Shown: in pieces, positions 29,731 through 38,411 of the stretch
Numbering within the stretch: the stretch's first letter is position 1
Layout of the letters: each line of letters begins with the position of its first letter
From: Rhizosaccharibacter radicis
GTDB lineage: Bacteria > Pseudomonadota > Alphaproteobacteria > Acetobacterales > Acetobacteraceae
Assembly: GCA_024508355.1 (NCBI GenBank)
Contig: JAMZEJ010000001.1
Coordinates: 1-64,000, forward strand
Direction: 5' to 3'
Length of the DNA: 64,000 nucleotides
Notes under the pieces: model-generated
The model's database searches: none
Seen by the model: only the letters and a program-made list of their open reading frames with translations
Told to the model about the DNA's origin: nothing
Position numbers and translations under genes: made by a program

Positions 29731-30233
29731 CGCGAGGGGCGACGTAGCTGAATGACCGCAAATGGTCGTCAGAGACATTTTGCCCGCTCCCCCGCAACGC
29801 AAGGGTCGCCGATAACAAGCCCTCGCGGCGGTGGCTACGCGGAGCACCTATAGCCTTATCAGCTGAATCTGTCGTCTGCATCTGGGAGAAGGGCCTGGGC
29901 CTCCACGACTGGTCTCGCGACGAAGCTCACCCTAGCGGGCTGTGGATCGGCTCGGAGCCGTCCCCAACTGGGTTGGAACTGACCCGGCCTGGTGCCGCCA
30001 CGGGCAATCCGACGGAAAGAAATGCGCACTGGAGAGAGCCCGTCCAGAGCTTCGGCAGGTTGATCACCCGCTTCATTGAAACGCCGGCACGTAGCCTTCG
30101 CCCGCCGAAGCAAAAGGAGCGATTCACGGCTTCGGCAGACCAAGCCGCGACGTCGAGAAGGACCCGGCGCCAATCACGCAGACGATGCGATCATCATTGC
30201 CCGGACGCCAACCGCTCCCGCTGCCGACACGAC
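29731..30233. other. 503-bp spacer after fliJ
   Basis: No supported gene. The first 120 bp are AT-richer, with a small 5-bp hairpin (TGACC / GGTCG region near 29751-29768) that could end the fliIJ transcript. The second part is opposite to nothing known and shows only unlikely open frames. Confidence 0.35.
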
Positions 30234-30680
30234 CTATCGCCGCCGCCGACGACCGCCGGGCAACATTTTGCGCACCAGCCCCCAGGCCGTGCGCCCCGCC
30301 ATTCGACCGACAGGACCCGCCACCGTCGTGGTGACGGCAGTCAAGGCCGCCGCACTCCGCATTTCGGCCAAAGAACGGTCGCGCGTGATGCGGGCTTCGA
30401 TCTCGACCGCATCCGCCCCCTTGCCCCGTCCGAGCAGCACCAGCACGATCGCCACCACCGCGTCGAAACCCAGAAGGACGAAGGAAGAACCCACGTTGCC
30501 GAGGTTCCACGGTCCGTCACAGAGCGCGAACAGCACCACGTGCAACGAGATCAGCGCAAACAGCCCGAACAGGGCGGCCAGCACCAGGAACGCTGCCTGG
30601 CGGCCCAGCCGCATGCCCATCCGCCGCAGCCTGAGCGCTTCGGCCGAGGCAGCGACCTTGCCGAGTTCGACGACCCGCAT
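30234..30680 (-). CDS. small membrane protein, holin/YqjE-like
   Basis: 148 residues with two strong transmembrane segments (about 29-53 FLVLAALFGLFALISLHVVLF and 65-84), a conserved-looking middle and a basic C-terminus ending GGRRRRR. Layout and pairing with a DUF883/YqjD-type gene 9 bp upstream resemble the YqjD-YqjE-type membrane stress proteins, or phage-holin-superfamily III proteins. Function is unknown; a role at the inner membrane, possibly linked to ribosomes or envelope stress, is an inference from YqjD. Confidence 0.7.
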   Translation of the reverse strand: MRVVELGKVAASAEALRLRRMGMRLGRQAAFLVLAALFGLFALISLHVVLFALCDGPWNLGNVGSSFVLLGFDAVVAIVLVLLGRGKGADAVEIEARITRDRSLAEMRSAAALTAVTTTVAGPVGRMAGRTAWGLVRKMLPGGRRRRR

Positions 30681-30689
30681 CTGGCGCGC

Positions 30690-30971
30690 TCAGCGCGCCA
30701 CGCGGCCGAGGAGATAGCCCACGGCCGTGGCGATACCGATCGCGACGATGGGCTGGCTGCGCACCTGTGCCGAGACGCTCTCGACGCGGGCATTGGTGAT
30801 CCCGCGCGCGCTATGCACGGCCGTCTCGGCGCGCCCCGCCGCCTCGGCCAGAACCGGCGTCACCTTCTCGTTCAGGAGCTGCTCGACCTGGGCCCGCAGG
30901 GTCTGCAGCTGTTCCTGCGTGTCCTGGGCCGCGTCCTTCACCTTGTCCGAGACCTTCGCCGAAACGCCCAT
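30690..30971 (-). CDS. DUF883 (YqjD/ElaB-like) protein
   Basis: 93 residues: a soluble amphipathic helix (KVSDKVKDAAQDTQEQLQTL onward) followed by a short C-terminal membrane anchor (QPIVAIGIATAVGYLLGRVAR, ending in the family-typical GYLLGR). E. coli YqjD binds ribosomes at the membrane in stationary phase. The ATG at 30971 has GGAGGAG upstream; the long upstream open frame is rejected. It is the first gene of a two-gene operon. Confidence 0.85.
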   Translation of the reverse strand: MGVSAKVSDKVKDAAQDTQEQLQTLRAQVEQLLNEKVTPVLAEAAGRAETAVHSARGITNARVESVSAQVRSQPIVAIGIATAVGYLLGRVAR

Positions 30972-31029
30972 GACCCTGAACTCCTCCACTTGAGGGCAGA
31001 AACGTGACGGCCGACCGACAAGTTGCACC

Positions 31030-32232
31030 ATGCCAATGATCCACGCTTCCCCCCGTCTGGTCGCGCGCGGGCTCGGCGCCCTGCGCCCCTTTCCCCGCCG
31101 CTCCCGCGCCGGCGACACCGCCTTCCTGCTGCGCGACGTGACGATGGCGCTCCCCGCCGGGCAGTGCTTGTCGCTGCTGGAAGGCGAGGCCGGGCTCGGG
31201 GAATTGATGGTCGACACGCTCCTGGGCCACGTCCGGACGTCCGCCGGCACCTTGCTCCTGGACGGCCAGTCCATACAGGATCTCCGCCCCGGGCGGCGCG
31301 GTCTCGCGGTCGTGTCTTCTCGCGATCCCCTGCTCGACCACCTGTCCGTCGGCGCCAACATCCGGCTCGCCGCGGAAGCCCGCGGCCTTGGCTTCGCGGA
31401 AGCCACCCGGCAGGCGGCGGAGGCCGCCGCGCTCGCGGGGATGGAAGGGCTGCGGGAGGCCCCCATCGCCACGCTGTCGCCCGGCGAACGCGTGCGCGCC
31501 TCCCTCGCCCGCGCGCTGGCGGGGGCGCCGGCCGCGATCATCCTCCACGACCCTTTCGCGGGGCTGCCCTCCGCCGAACGCCATGCCCTGCAGCGCCTGT
31601 GCCGGCGGCTGGTGCGCGCCCGCGAGCTGTCCTTGCTCGTGGTGTCGGCCGATCCGGAGGAAACGCTGGTTCTGGGCGATGTCGTGGGCGTGCTGGCCAA
31701 CGGCACGATCGAGCAATCCGGCTCTCCGACCGAGCTTCTGGACCGTCCCCGCAGCGTCGCGGTGGCCACCCTGCTCGGTGGCGCCAACCGGATGTCCGGC
31801 CACGTCATCTCGGTGGACGATGATCTCGCCCTGGTGCGGCTCGCCTGCGGAGCCACCATGGAGGTGGGAGCCGATCCGGATACCGCGCCCGGCACCGTGT
31901 GCAGCATCTGCATCCGTCCCGAACGGGTGGCGGTGGCCTTTCTCCGCCGCGCGGAAACCGAGCCGGTATCGGACGCGGTGCCCGCCACGCTGAGCGAGGT
32001 CGTGCAGATGGGCGATCATCTGCGCCTCCGCTTCCGCCTGTCCGACGGGACGGAGATGCTGGCCAAGCGGCCCGCGGCCCAGCCCCTGGGCGAACTCCGC
32101 CCCGACAGGCCCGCCCTGCTCGCCTGGCAGCCGCAGCACGCGTCCCTCCTGCCGCTCGGCGATCCGATGCCCGACAGGCGCCCCGCACGGCATCCCGGAC
32201 GCGGGGGGCTGTTCCGGCGACGCGCGTATTGA
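31030..32232 (+). CDS. degenerate PotA-type ABC ATPase (catalytically dead)
   Basis: A 400-residue protein with the layout of spermidine/putrescine ATPases: nucleotide-binding domain (about 28-245) and a TOBE-like C-terminal part. Every ATPase motif is altered. Walker A is GEAGLGEL (52-59) with Glu at the Lys position and Leu at Ser/Thr. The Q-loop (about 94-100) has no Gln. The signature is LSPGE (149-153). Walker B is ILHDP (171-175), with His for Asp and Asp for Glu. The H-loop His is Ala207. The D-loop reads AGLP. The frame is intact and the fold pattern is kept, so it is not an ordinary pseudogene. It leads the locus with a binding protein and a short permease; ATP hydrolysis is unlikely. 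Confidence 0.8.
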   Translation: MPMIHASPRLVARGLGALRPFPRRSRAGDTAFLLRDVTMALPAGQCLSLLEGEAGLGELMVDTLLGHVRTSAGTLLLDGQSIQDLRPGRRGLAVVSSRDPLLDHLSVGANIRLAAEARGLGFAEATRQAAEAAALAGMEGLREAPIATLSPGERVRASLARALAGAPAAIILHDPFAGLPSAERHALQRLCRRLVRARELSLLVVSADPEETLVLGDVVGVLANGTIEQSGSPTELLDRPRSVAVATLLGGANRMSGHVISVDDDLALVRLACGATMEVGADPDTAPGTVCSICIRPERVAVAFLRRAETEPVSDAVPATLSEVVQMGDHLRLRFRLSDGTEMLAKRPAAQPLGELRPDRPALLAWQPQHASLLPLGDPMPDRRPARHPGRGGLFRRRAY

Positions 32233-32478
32233 TGCTACCGTCGCGATCCCGCGCCGTCCTGGCGACCCGTGCCCCCTTTCTTCCGGCCGCTCCCCCTTGG
32301 GCGTCCCTGCCAGAGCCTGATCCCTGACCGACTTCTCTGCCGCCGCCCGACGAGATTCGACGCGTTTCCGCTCCGTCATCTCCCCCGCGACCTCGCGTCC
32401 CGCCACGGGACACGCGCCCGGCACCCGCGTCCGCACCCTCCGATCGCAGGCGGCATCCCGCGATGCAGGTTCGGGCCG

Positions 32479-34065
32479 TTGAAGAGTTGCCGCCCTTCAA
32501 TTCGAGCGCGCGCCGCGCGGCCGCATTCGCCCAGCCCCGCCGGTAACGGGCGCGCCGGTGGCGCCGGAGGCTGCCGTCGCCGCTTCCTGCACCTCCTGGC
32601 GCTGCCCGCCTTCCTGGCGACCACCGCATCGCCCTCGCGGGCCGCGTCCGTGCATCGCACCGCGGACAAGGCGCCGAACGCGCTGGCGGTGATGTCGCTG
32701 GGCGGCGCGCTACAGGACGCCCAGAAGCAAACCCTGTTCGCTCCCTTCACCGCCCAGACCGGCATGTCCGTGCGGCTCCGGGGCTGGGACGGCACCCTCG
32801 CCACCCTGCAGAAGCGCGCCGCGACCGGCATGGACCGCACCGACCCGTGGAACCTGGTGCTGCTGGAAAACAGCTCGATCCGGCTGGGGTGCCGGGAGGG
32901 ACTGCTGCTGCCGTTGCCCACCCTGCCCCCCGACGTGCTGGACGGCCTGGACTCCGACGCATCGAGCCGCTGCGGCATCGGCGCCCTCCGGCTGAACATC
33001 GTCCTGGCCTGGGACAAGAGCCGGATCGACACGCAGCCGACCTGGGCCGATTTCTGGGACGTCGCGCGCCGCCCGGGCCGGCGGGGGCTGCGCCGCGATC
33101 CGCGCGGCACCCTGGAGATCGCGCTTCTGGCCGACGGGGTGGCACCCGGGGACGTGTACCGGGTGCTCGCCACCAGCGACGGCGTCGACCGGGCTTTCCG
33201 CAAGCTCGATCAGCTCAGGCCCTACCTCATCTGGTGGGACACGCCGGCCGAGGCCGTGCAGATCATCGAAGGGGGCGCGGTGCTGATGACCAGCGCGCCC
33301 AACGGCGAGGTGGCAGCGGCCAACCTGGTGGGGCACCGGGATTTCGGCATCCAGTGGCAGCAGAGCCTCAGCATGCTGCTGGGCTGGAGCATTCCGGGCC
33401 GCCCGCCGGTCTGGCCGACATCCCCCGTCCCCGGCGCAGGTCCCGGCTCCGCGCGGTCCGGCGGTGCGGCCGCCGCGACAGCCATCGCGGACGAACCGCC
33501 CAAGACGCGAGCCGGCACCACCGATGCCCGGCCGCCGCCCGGAGAAGGCGCGCACGCGTCCGAACAAACGCCCGCCGCCCGTCCCGACGACGCCGGCCGC
33601 CATGGCAGCACCGGGGCCAGGACCGGCGCCACGGCCAGGACCGGCGCCACGGGCGGGATCGCCGGCACGGATACACAACCGGCTCCGACGACCGGAACGG
33701 CCAGGGCGAGCGGGCCCCCGGCGGATCATCCCGCGCCCAAGGGCGCCTCCCCGGCATCGGGCGCGCCGGATGCCGCGCCCGCCAACCGCGCGGATACCGA
33801 CGCCGACCGCATGGACCGCCTGCTCGGCTTCATCCTGGCGCCAGCCCGCGAAGCGGCTTTCCTGCGCGCCTATCCCGCCGTGGGCGTCCATCGGCATCCG
33901 CAGGGCGACGCCAGCACGCTTGCCGACGACTCTCCCGCCACCCCGGATCATCTCCGCGACGCGCTGCGCATGGATGACGAGTTTTGGGAACAGCATCTCG
34001 ACGAGCTGCAGGCCCGGTTCCGCGTCTGGCTGGCGGCCGGGGACTCCGCCCGGCCGTCCCGCTGA
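32479..34065 (+). CDS. PotD-like substrate-binding protein with disordered insert
   Basis: About 528 residues from TTG 32479; the exact start is uncertain because the frame upstream (from 32269) is not protein-like. RRRFLHLLALPAFLATTA resembles a Tat or Sec signal ending near SRA. The mature part matches putrescine-type periplasmic binding proteins: SLGGALQDAQKQTLFAPF, the TWADFWDV and GVAPGDVYRVLAT blocks, and a C-terminal DDEFWEQHLDELQARFRVWLA. Between the IPGRPP stretch and FILAPAREAAFL lies a Pro/Ala/Thr/Gly insert of about 125 residues. Family members are usually near 350 residues. The gene lies between the dead ATPase and the short permease. Confidence 0.78.
   Translation: MKSCRPSIRARAARPHSPSPAGNGRAGGAGGCRRRFLHLLALPAFLATTASPSRAASVHRTADKAPNALAVMSLGGALQDAQKQTLFAPFTAQTGMSVRLRGWDGTLATLQKRAATGMDRTDPWNLVLLENSSIRLGCREGLLLPLPTLPPDVLDGLDSDASSRCGIGALRLNIVLAWDKSRIDTQPTWADFWDVARRPGRRGLRRDPRGTLEIALLADGVAPGDVYRVLATSDGVDRAFRKLDQLRPYLIWWDTPAEAVQIIEGGAVLMTSAPNGEVAAANLVGHRDFGIQWQQSLSMLLGWSIPGRPPVWPTSPVPGAGPGSARSGGAAAATAIADEPPKTRAGTTDARPPPGEGAHASEQTPAARPDDAGRHGSTGARTGATARTGATGGIAGTDTQPAPTTGTARASGPPADHPAPKGASPASGAPDAAPANRADTDADRMDRLLGFILAPAREAAFLRAYPAVGVHRHPQGDASTLADDSPATPDHLRDALRMDDEFWEQHLDELQARFRVWLAAGDSARPSR
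33615..33650 (+). repeat. two perfect 18-bp tandem repeats inside the binding-protein insert
   Basis: GGCCAGGACCGGCGCCAC occurs twice head to tail and encodes part of the GARTGATARTGATGG segment. It suggests that the disordered insert grew partly by slippage. Confidence 0.85.
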
Positions 34066-34086
34066 GCCGGCCGGCGGAGTTCCCCC

Positions 34087-34545
34087 GTGCCGTCCCTCAT
34101 TTCGCCATGGTTTCTGGTGCCGGCGGCGATCGCCATCACGCTCGCAGGCGGGGCGCTGGCCCTGATGCTCCGCTTCCGGACCCCGCCCGCCTTCCGCGAG
34201 GGCGCGCGCATCGTGCTGCTGCTGCTGGCCGTGCCGACGCTCCTGCTGCCGTTCGGGCGCGCCATGCTGCCGCCCGGCGCCCCGATCCCCCTGCACCTGC
34301 TCGCCGATCACCGCCTCGGCTGGATGGTGTCGCTGTTGCCGGTGTCGGTGCTGCTGCTGGTCCAGCCGCTGCGCGGATGGGGCGCCCATCAGAGCCGCAG
34401 CCTGCGCGGGCTCGGGGTGGGACCCTGGCTCGCCTTGCGCCGGGTATGGCTGCCTCTCCTGGCGCCGGCCCTGTTGGCCTCGGTGCTGGCCTGCGCTGCC
34501 CTGCTGCTGGCGATGGGGGTGTGGAGCCGGCCGCCGTCCCCCTGA
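34087..34545 (+). CDS. truncated ABC permease-like membrane protein
   Basis: 152 residues, about half of a PotB/PotC permease. Hydrophobic segments lie near 7-28, 42-58, 78-92 and 112-145. Residues about 100-128 ([20 protein letters not shown], then LLAPALLAS) align with the EAA-loop pattern EAAxxLGAspwxxFrrVxLPlxxPgil, with EAA replaced by RSL but the central Gly and LP kept. That loop docks the ATPase in importers. GTG start with GGAG 7 nt upstream. The size argues against transport by itself; it could anchor the complex or be a remnant. Confidence 0.6.
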   Translation: MPSLISPWFLVPAAIAITLAGGALALMLRFRTPPAFREGARIVLLLLAVPTLLLPFGRAMLPPGAPIPLHLLADHRLGWMVSLLPVSVLLLVQPLRGWGAHQSRSLRGLGVGPWLALRRVWLPLLAPALLASVLACAALLLAMGVWSRPPSP

Positions 34546-34588
34546 TCGCGCTTCGCGCCGGAGGCGGGATGGGCTAGCATCCGGCCCC

Positions 34589-35440
34589 ATGCGCGCCGTG
34601 CCGTTCTGGAAGCAGAAGCGCCTCGAGGACATGACCGACGCGGAGTGGGAATCGCTTTGCGACGGTTGTGGCCGTTGCTGCCTGCACAAGCTCCGCGACG
34701 AGGACACCGACGAGATCCTGTTCACCGACGTCGCGTGCCGGCTGCTCGACACCGACAGCTGCCGTTGTTCCGATTATCCCCGCCGCCAGCGCCGGGTGCC
34801 GGATTGCGTCCGCCTGACCCCGGCCGCGCTGGCCGGGATCGACTGGCTGCCCCCTTCCTGCGGCTACCGGCTGGTGGCGGAAGGGCGCGACCTCCCCTGG
34901 TGGCACCCGCTGCTGTCCGGCCGGCCCGACAGCGTGCATGAGGGCGGCGCATCGGTGCGGGGACGGGTGATCGGGGAACGGGACGCGGGACCGCTGGAAC
35001 ATCACGTCGTGGACTGGCCCGGCCGCCGTCCCCGCGCCGCGCCCCGCATCCGCCGCCACGCGGCGCCGCCCTCGGACCCGACATCGGAACCGGAAACTAC
35101 CGGGCGGATCGCCGTTGCCGCCACTGCTGCCGGAAACGCATCCGCGTCCGCGCCCGCACCGACCGCGACAACGGTCCCGGATGCCGCCGCGGTTCCGGTC
35201 TCCAGGCCAGACGCGCCCTCCTCGACCGGGGGAACGGCCGCACCGGCCGCCGGCATCCCCGTCGCACCGGGCACCCGGGCGGCCGCTCCGCGCAAGCCGC
35301 CCGGCCAGAAGGCGTCCACCCGACGGGCCGCCGCGGACGCGTCGGCTCCGGACGCCACTCCCGCCCCCGCGCCCGTATCGCAACCGCCACCCCGCTCGAC
35401 CGCCCCGGCCATCCGGTCCGGCCGGATCAAGGCGGGCTGA
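34589..35440 (+). CDS. YcgN-type cysteine-cluster protein with long tail
   Basis: 283 residues. The first 150 match the UPF0260/YcgN family: [23 protein letters not shown], the CxxCxxCC cluster (CDGCGRCC near 29-36) and further Cys in [12 protein letters not shown] and PDCVRLTP, which probably bind a metal or Fe-S cluster. The last 130 residues are Pro/Ala/Thr/Arg-rich low complexity not seen in the family. The stop overlaps the next ATG by one base, so it is coupled with the YgjP-like gene. Confidence 0.88.
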   Translation: MRAVPFWKQKRLEDMTDAEWESLCDGCGRCCLHKLRDEDTDEILFTDVACRLLDTDSCRCSDYPRRQRRVPDCVRLTPAALAGIDWLPPSCGYRLVAEGRDLPWWHPLLSGRPDSVHEGGASVRGRVIGERDAGPLEHHVVDWPGRRPRAAPRIRRHAAPPSDPTSEPETTGRIAVAATAAGNASASAPAPTATTVPDAAAVPVSRPDAPSSTGGTAAPAAGIPVAPGTRAAAPRKPPGQKASTRRAAADASAPDATPAPAPVSQPPPRSTAPAIRSGRIKAG

Positions 35441-36225
35441 TGGCCACCTCCCGGCCCGCCACCCGCAAGCCGGTACTGCGGAAGGCGCTGCGGTCGGCGC
35501 TCGAGCGGCCCCTGCCGCCGGGCACCGACGGGATGGAGCGGCTGTGCCTTCCCCTGGCCGGCGAGGTGTCGGTGCGCTGGCGCCGCAACGGCCGGGCGCG
35601 CCGCGTGTCGCTGCGCATCGACCTGCGGGCCGGTGCGGTGGCGGTGACGCTGCCGCCGCGTGCCGGACGGGAGGCCGGGCTGGCCCTGCTTCGGGAACAT
35701 GACGGCTGGGTGGCGGCCCGGCTCGCCGCCCTGCCCGCCGCCATCGGCTTCGCGGAAGGCGCGCTGGTGCCGGTGGAAGGCGTGCCGCACCGCATCCGCC
35801 ACGTCCCCGACGGGCGGCGCGGCGTGTGGATCGAGGCGGACGAGATCAGGGTGAGCGGCGATCCCTGCTTCCTCGGCCGCCGCGTCGCCGACTATCTGCG
35901 GCGGGAAGCCAGGACGCGCCTGCTGGGCAGGGTGCAGTCGGCGGTGCGCGGCAGCGGCGCCCCGGCACCGAGGCGGCTCGCGATCAAGGACACCTCGTCC
36001 CGCTGGGGATCCTGCTCGTCCGACGGCACGGTGATGCTGAGCTGGCGGCTGCTGATGGCCCCGCCGGCGGTGCAGGACTACGTGGTGGCGCACGAGCTGG
36101 CGCATCTGCGTCATCTCGACCACGGAACGGCCTTCTGGCGCCTGGTGGAGCAGCTCACGCCCCACCGCGCCCATGCGGAAGCGTGGCTGAAACGCTTCGG
36201 TCCGGAGCTTCTGCGCACCGGCTGA
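35440..36225 (+). CDS. YgjP/SprT-like zinc metalloprotease (DUF45)
   Basis: 261 residues. The active site is HELAHLRHLDH (HExxH plus a third His), within AHELAHLRHLDHGTAFW. The N-terminal half has the DUF45 beta pattern (RRVSLRIDLRAGAVAVTLPPRA, in outline) and the SSRWGSCSSDGTVMLSWRL block. The family is predicted to be metal-dependent peptidases, with substrates unknown. It overlaps the ycgN-like stop (TGATG). Confidence 0.9.
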   Translation: MATSRPATRKPVLRKALRSALERPLPPGTDGMERLCLPLAGEVSVRWRRNGRARRVSLRIDLRAGAVAVTLPPRAGREAGLALLREHDGWVAARLAALPAAIGFAEGALVPVEGVPHRIRHVPDGRRGVWIEADEIRVSGDPCFLGRRVADYLRREARTRLLGRVQSAVRGSGAPAPRRLAIKDTSSRWGSCSSDGTVMLSWRLLMAPPAVQDYVVAHELAHLRHLDHGTAFWRLVEQLTPHRAHAEAWLKRFGPELLRTG

Positions 36226-36234
36226 CGCTTAAAG

Positions 36235-36250
36235 CGGGGGAAAAACCCCG
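36235..36250 (+). terminator. short hairpin after the YgjP-like gene
   Basis: CGGGG and CCCCG separated by GAAAAA, 9 bp after the stop. The stem is only 5 bp and no U-tract follows directly, so it is a weak candidate. Confidence 0.35.
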
Positions 36251-36323
36251 GAATCACTGGTTTTCCGCGGCCGGCCGCTGTTCACGCCCCCCGTCCCATG
36301 CGCTACGGTCACGCACGTCCGAT

Positions 36324-36407
36324 GCCCGCCTGGCGGAATGGTAGACGCAGCGGACTTAAAATCCGCAGCCCGATGGCGTGCCGGTTCGAGTCCGGCGGCG
36401 GGCACCA
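36324..36407 (+). tRNA. tRNA-Leu (anticodon UAA)
   Basis: Acceptor GCCCGCC pairs with GGCGGGC, the anticodon stem GCGGA/TCCGC holds loop CTTAAAA (anticodon TAA), the T-arm CCGG-TTCGAGT-CCGG is perfect, and there is a long class II variable arm. The CCA end is encoded (36405-36407). Reads leucine UUA/UUG codons, rare in this GC-rich genome. Confidence 0.97.
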
Positions 36408-36516
36408 GCGTCGCCTTTTCCGGTGCCTTCGGGCGGCGGGACGCGCATCGGTTGCAGGTTCGCAACCATCGCGACGCGGAACGTTTAGTGATCTGGATTT
36501 TTGGGAGGATGTTGCG

Positions 36517-36864
36517 GTGAATCAAGCCGATCTGGTCGCGAAGGTGGCGACAGGTGCAGAACTGACCAAGGAAAGCGCGACCAAGGCCGTGGACGCCATC
36601 GTCCAGGCGGTCGCAGAGGCGCTCAAGGCGGGCGAAGAGGTCCGGCTATCGGGCCTCGGGATCTTCGACGTGTCGTCGCGTGCGGCGCGCCAGGGCCGCA
36701 ACCCGCAGACCGGCGAGTCCATCGAGATCGCCGCCAGCAAGGCGGTGCGCTTCCGGGCCGGCAAGGCCCTCAAGGACTCGGTGAACAGCGCCCCGGCGCC
36801 GAAGGCGGCTCCCGCGAAGGCGGCCGCCAAGCCGGCGCCGAAGGCCGCGCCAAAGAAGAAGTAA
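36517..36864 (+). CDS. hupB: DNA-binding protein HU with basic tail
   Basis: Nucleoid protein, 115 residues. The HU fold begins VNQADLVAKVATGAELTKES, with VRLSGLGIFDVSSRAARQGRNPQTGESI as the DNA-binding arm region (in outline). About 22 extra residues at the C-terminus are Ala/Pro/Lys repeats (KAAPAKAAAKPAPKAAPKKK), as in long alphaproteobacterial and actinobacterial HU. The start is GTG 36517 with GGAGGAT upstream; upstream frame is the tRNA. A very good terminator follows. GGTTGC/GCAACC (36450-36467) forms a small leader hairpin. Confidence 0.95.
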   Translation: MNQADLVAKVATGAELTKESATKAVDAIVQAVAEALKAGEEVRLSGLGIFDVSSRAARQGRNPQTGESIEIAASKAVRFRAGKALKDSVNSAPAPKAAPAKAAAKPAPKAAPKKK

Positions 36865-36874
36865 GGTCGAAAAA

Positions 36875-36916
36875 CCAAAGGCGGCCCCCGGCCCCGCGGC
36901 CGGGTGCCGCCTTTGG
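36875..36916 (+). terminator. strong terminator after hupB
   Basis: An 11-bp outer stem (CCAAAGGCGGC / GCCGCCTTTGG) and an inner CCCGGCC/GGCCGGG stem 11 bp after the hupB stop, with the TTT inside the 3' arm. It could work on both strands and block transcripts running from pucG. Confidence 0.8.
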
Positions 36917-37136
36917 GATCGGGCTCCGGTGCCGGAACGGGGATGCCCCCACTTTCCGTTTCCGGCGGCCGTCGCGCGTCCAGCGTTCTTTCGCCATGCC
37001 GGCCGTGTCCGCGAGGGCTGCCGGGTTCCGCTGCCGGCCCGCCGAGCGCCTCCTGATGCGCCCGTTCCGCTTACGGAAGCGGTCCGGCCGATGCGGGTCG
37101 CCCGCCCTCGATGACCGTCGAGGCCCGCAGGCCGCC

Positions 37137-38411
37137 TCAGCCCATCGCGCCGGCGTGCTCCCCCCCGTTCAGGTGGCGTAGCGCGGCGTCGACCCCCGCC
37201 CCCGGCGGCGCGTTCCATCCTTCCGCCCGCAGCACCGCTTCCAGCGCGGCCAGCGTCACCAGCACGGTATCCTTGCGGCAATTATAGCCCATGGTGCCGA
37301 TCCGCCAGATCTTGCCCACCAGCGGCCCGAACGACGAACCGATCTCGATCTCCCAGTCGAGGCGCATCCGCGCCCGCACCCGCTCGCCGTCGACCCCCGG
37401 CGGGATCTCGATGCCCACCACGTTGTGCATCTTGTGGCGCTGGTCGCCGAACAGGGTCAGCCCCATCGCCCGCAGACCGGCGGCCATCGCGGCGCCCACC
37501 CGCCGATGCCGCTCGATCCGCGCCGCCAGCCCTTCCTCGAGAACCAGCCGGGCACATTCCCGGGCCGCATAGAGCATGCTCGCCGCCTCCGTGTGGTGGT
37601 TCAGCCGGCGCTCGCCCCAGTAATCCATGATCATGGCGAGATCGAAATAGTTGGACCGGATGCGCTCGCCCCGGCCCGCCGCGTCGCCTGCCGCCGCGAT
37701 TCCCTTCTCCACGTGACGGCGCCGATCGATCCGCGCGGCTGCCCGGTCGGACAGGGTGATCGGCGCCGAGCCGGACGGGCCGCCCAGGCATTTCTGCAGC
37801 CCGGCCGTCACCACATCCGCGCCCCAGCGGTCCACCGCCACGTCCATGCCGGCCAGCGTCGCGGTGGCGTCCACGTAGAGCAGCGCATCGTGCTCCCGGC
37901 AGAGGTGGCCGATCTCCTCCATCGGCTGCGCGATCGTGGTGGAGGTGTCGCCATACACCGCCGCGACCACCCGCGGCCGCACCCGGCGTACCGCGTCGCG
38001 CACCGCGTCCGGGTCGATCACCGTGCCCCAGGGCGCGTCCACCACCGTCACGGCGGCGCCCGCCCGCTCGGCGATCTCGCGCAGCAGCAGCCCGAACCGG
38101 CCGGCGCTCAGCACCACCACCGGGTCCCCCGGCTCCAGCAGCGACACCAGAGCCGCCTCGATCCCCGCGCGCGCCGTGCCGTTCACCAGAAAGGTCCAGC
38201 GGTTCTCCGTCTGGAACACGTCCCGGTACAGCGCCATGCAATCGTTCATGTATCCGGTGAATTCCGGATCGAACTGACCCAGCAGCGACACCGACATCGC
38301 GCGCAGCACCCTTGGATGGGCGTTGATCGGCCCCGGCCCCATCAGCAGCCGCGCCGGCGGATCCAGTTCAGCGGCGATGCCGGTCCGGGGGGCGAAGGGC
38401 GACACATCCAT
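37137..38411 (-). CDS. pucG: (S)-ureidoglycine-glyoxylate aminotransferase-like (PucG)
   Basis: PLP-dependent class V aminotransferase, 424 residues. Blocks match PucG closely: LLMGPGPINAHPRVLRAMS, LLGQFDPEFTGYMND, GLQKCLGGPSG with PLP Lys near 207, NYFDLAMIMDYWGERRLNHH, and SSFGPLVGKIWRIGTMGY. PucG converts ureidoglycine and glyoxylate to oxalurate and glycine at the end of purine degradation; close relatives act on serine or alanine with glyoxylate, so the substrate is not certain. No allantoin gene is adjacent. Confidence 0.82.
   Translation of the reverse strand: MDVSPFAPRTGIAAELDPPARLLMGPGPINAHPRVLRAMSVSLLGQFDPEFTGYMNDCMALYRDVFQTENRWTFLVNGTARAGIEAALVSLLEPGDPVVVLSAGRFGLLLREIAERAGAAVTVVDAPWGTVIDPDAVRDAVRRVRPRVVAAVYGDTSTTIAQPMEEIGHLCREHDALLYVDATATLAGMDVAVDRWGADVVTAGLQKCLGGPSGSAPITLSDRAAARIDRRRHVEKGIAAAGDAAGRGERIRSNYFDLAMIMDYWGERRLNHHTEAASMLYAARECARLVLEEGLAARIERHRRVGAAMAAGLRAMGLTLFGDQRHKMHNVVGIEIPPGVDGERVRARMRLDWEIEIGSSFGPLVGKIWRIGTMGYNCRKDTVLVTLAALEAVLRAEGWNAPPGAGVDAALRHLNGGEHAGAMG

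Noticed and set aside
32269-32478. Extension of the binding-protein frame to 32269
   Set aside because: The translated stretch is Arg/Pro/His-rich without a signal and precedes a clear signal-like segment; it is likely untranslated leader.
32710-34752. 680-codon minus-strand frame opposite the binding protein
   Set aside because: Antisense to genes with recognisable family blocks; Arg/Gly/Gln-rich.
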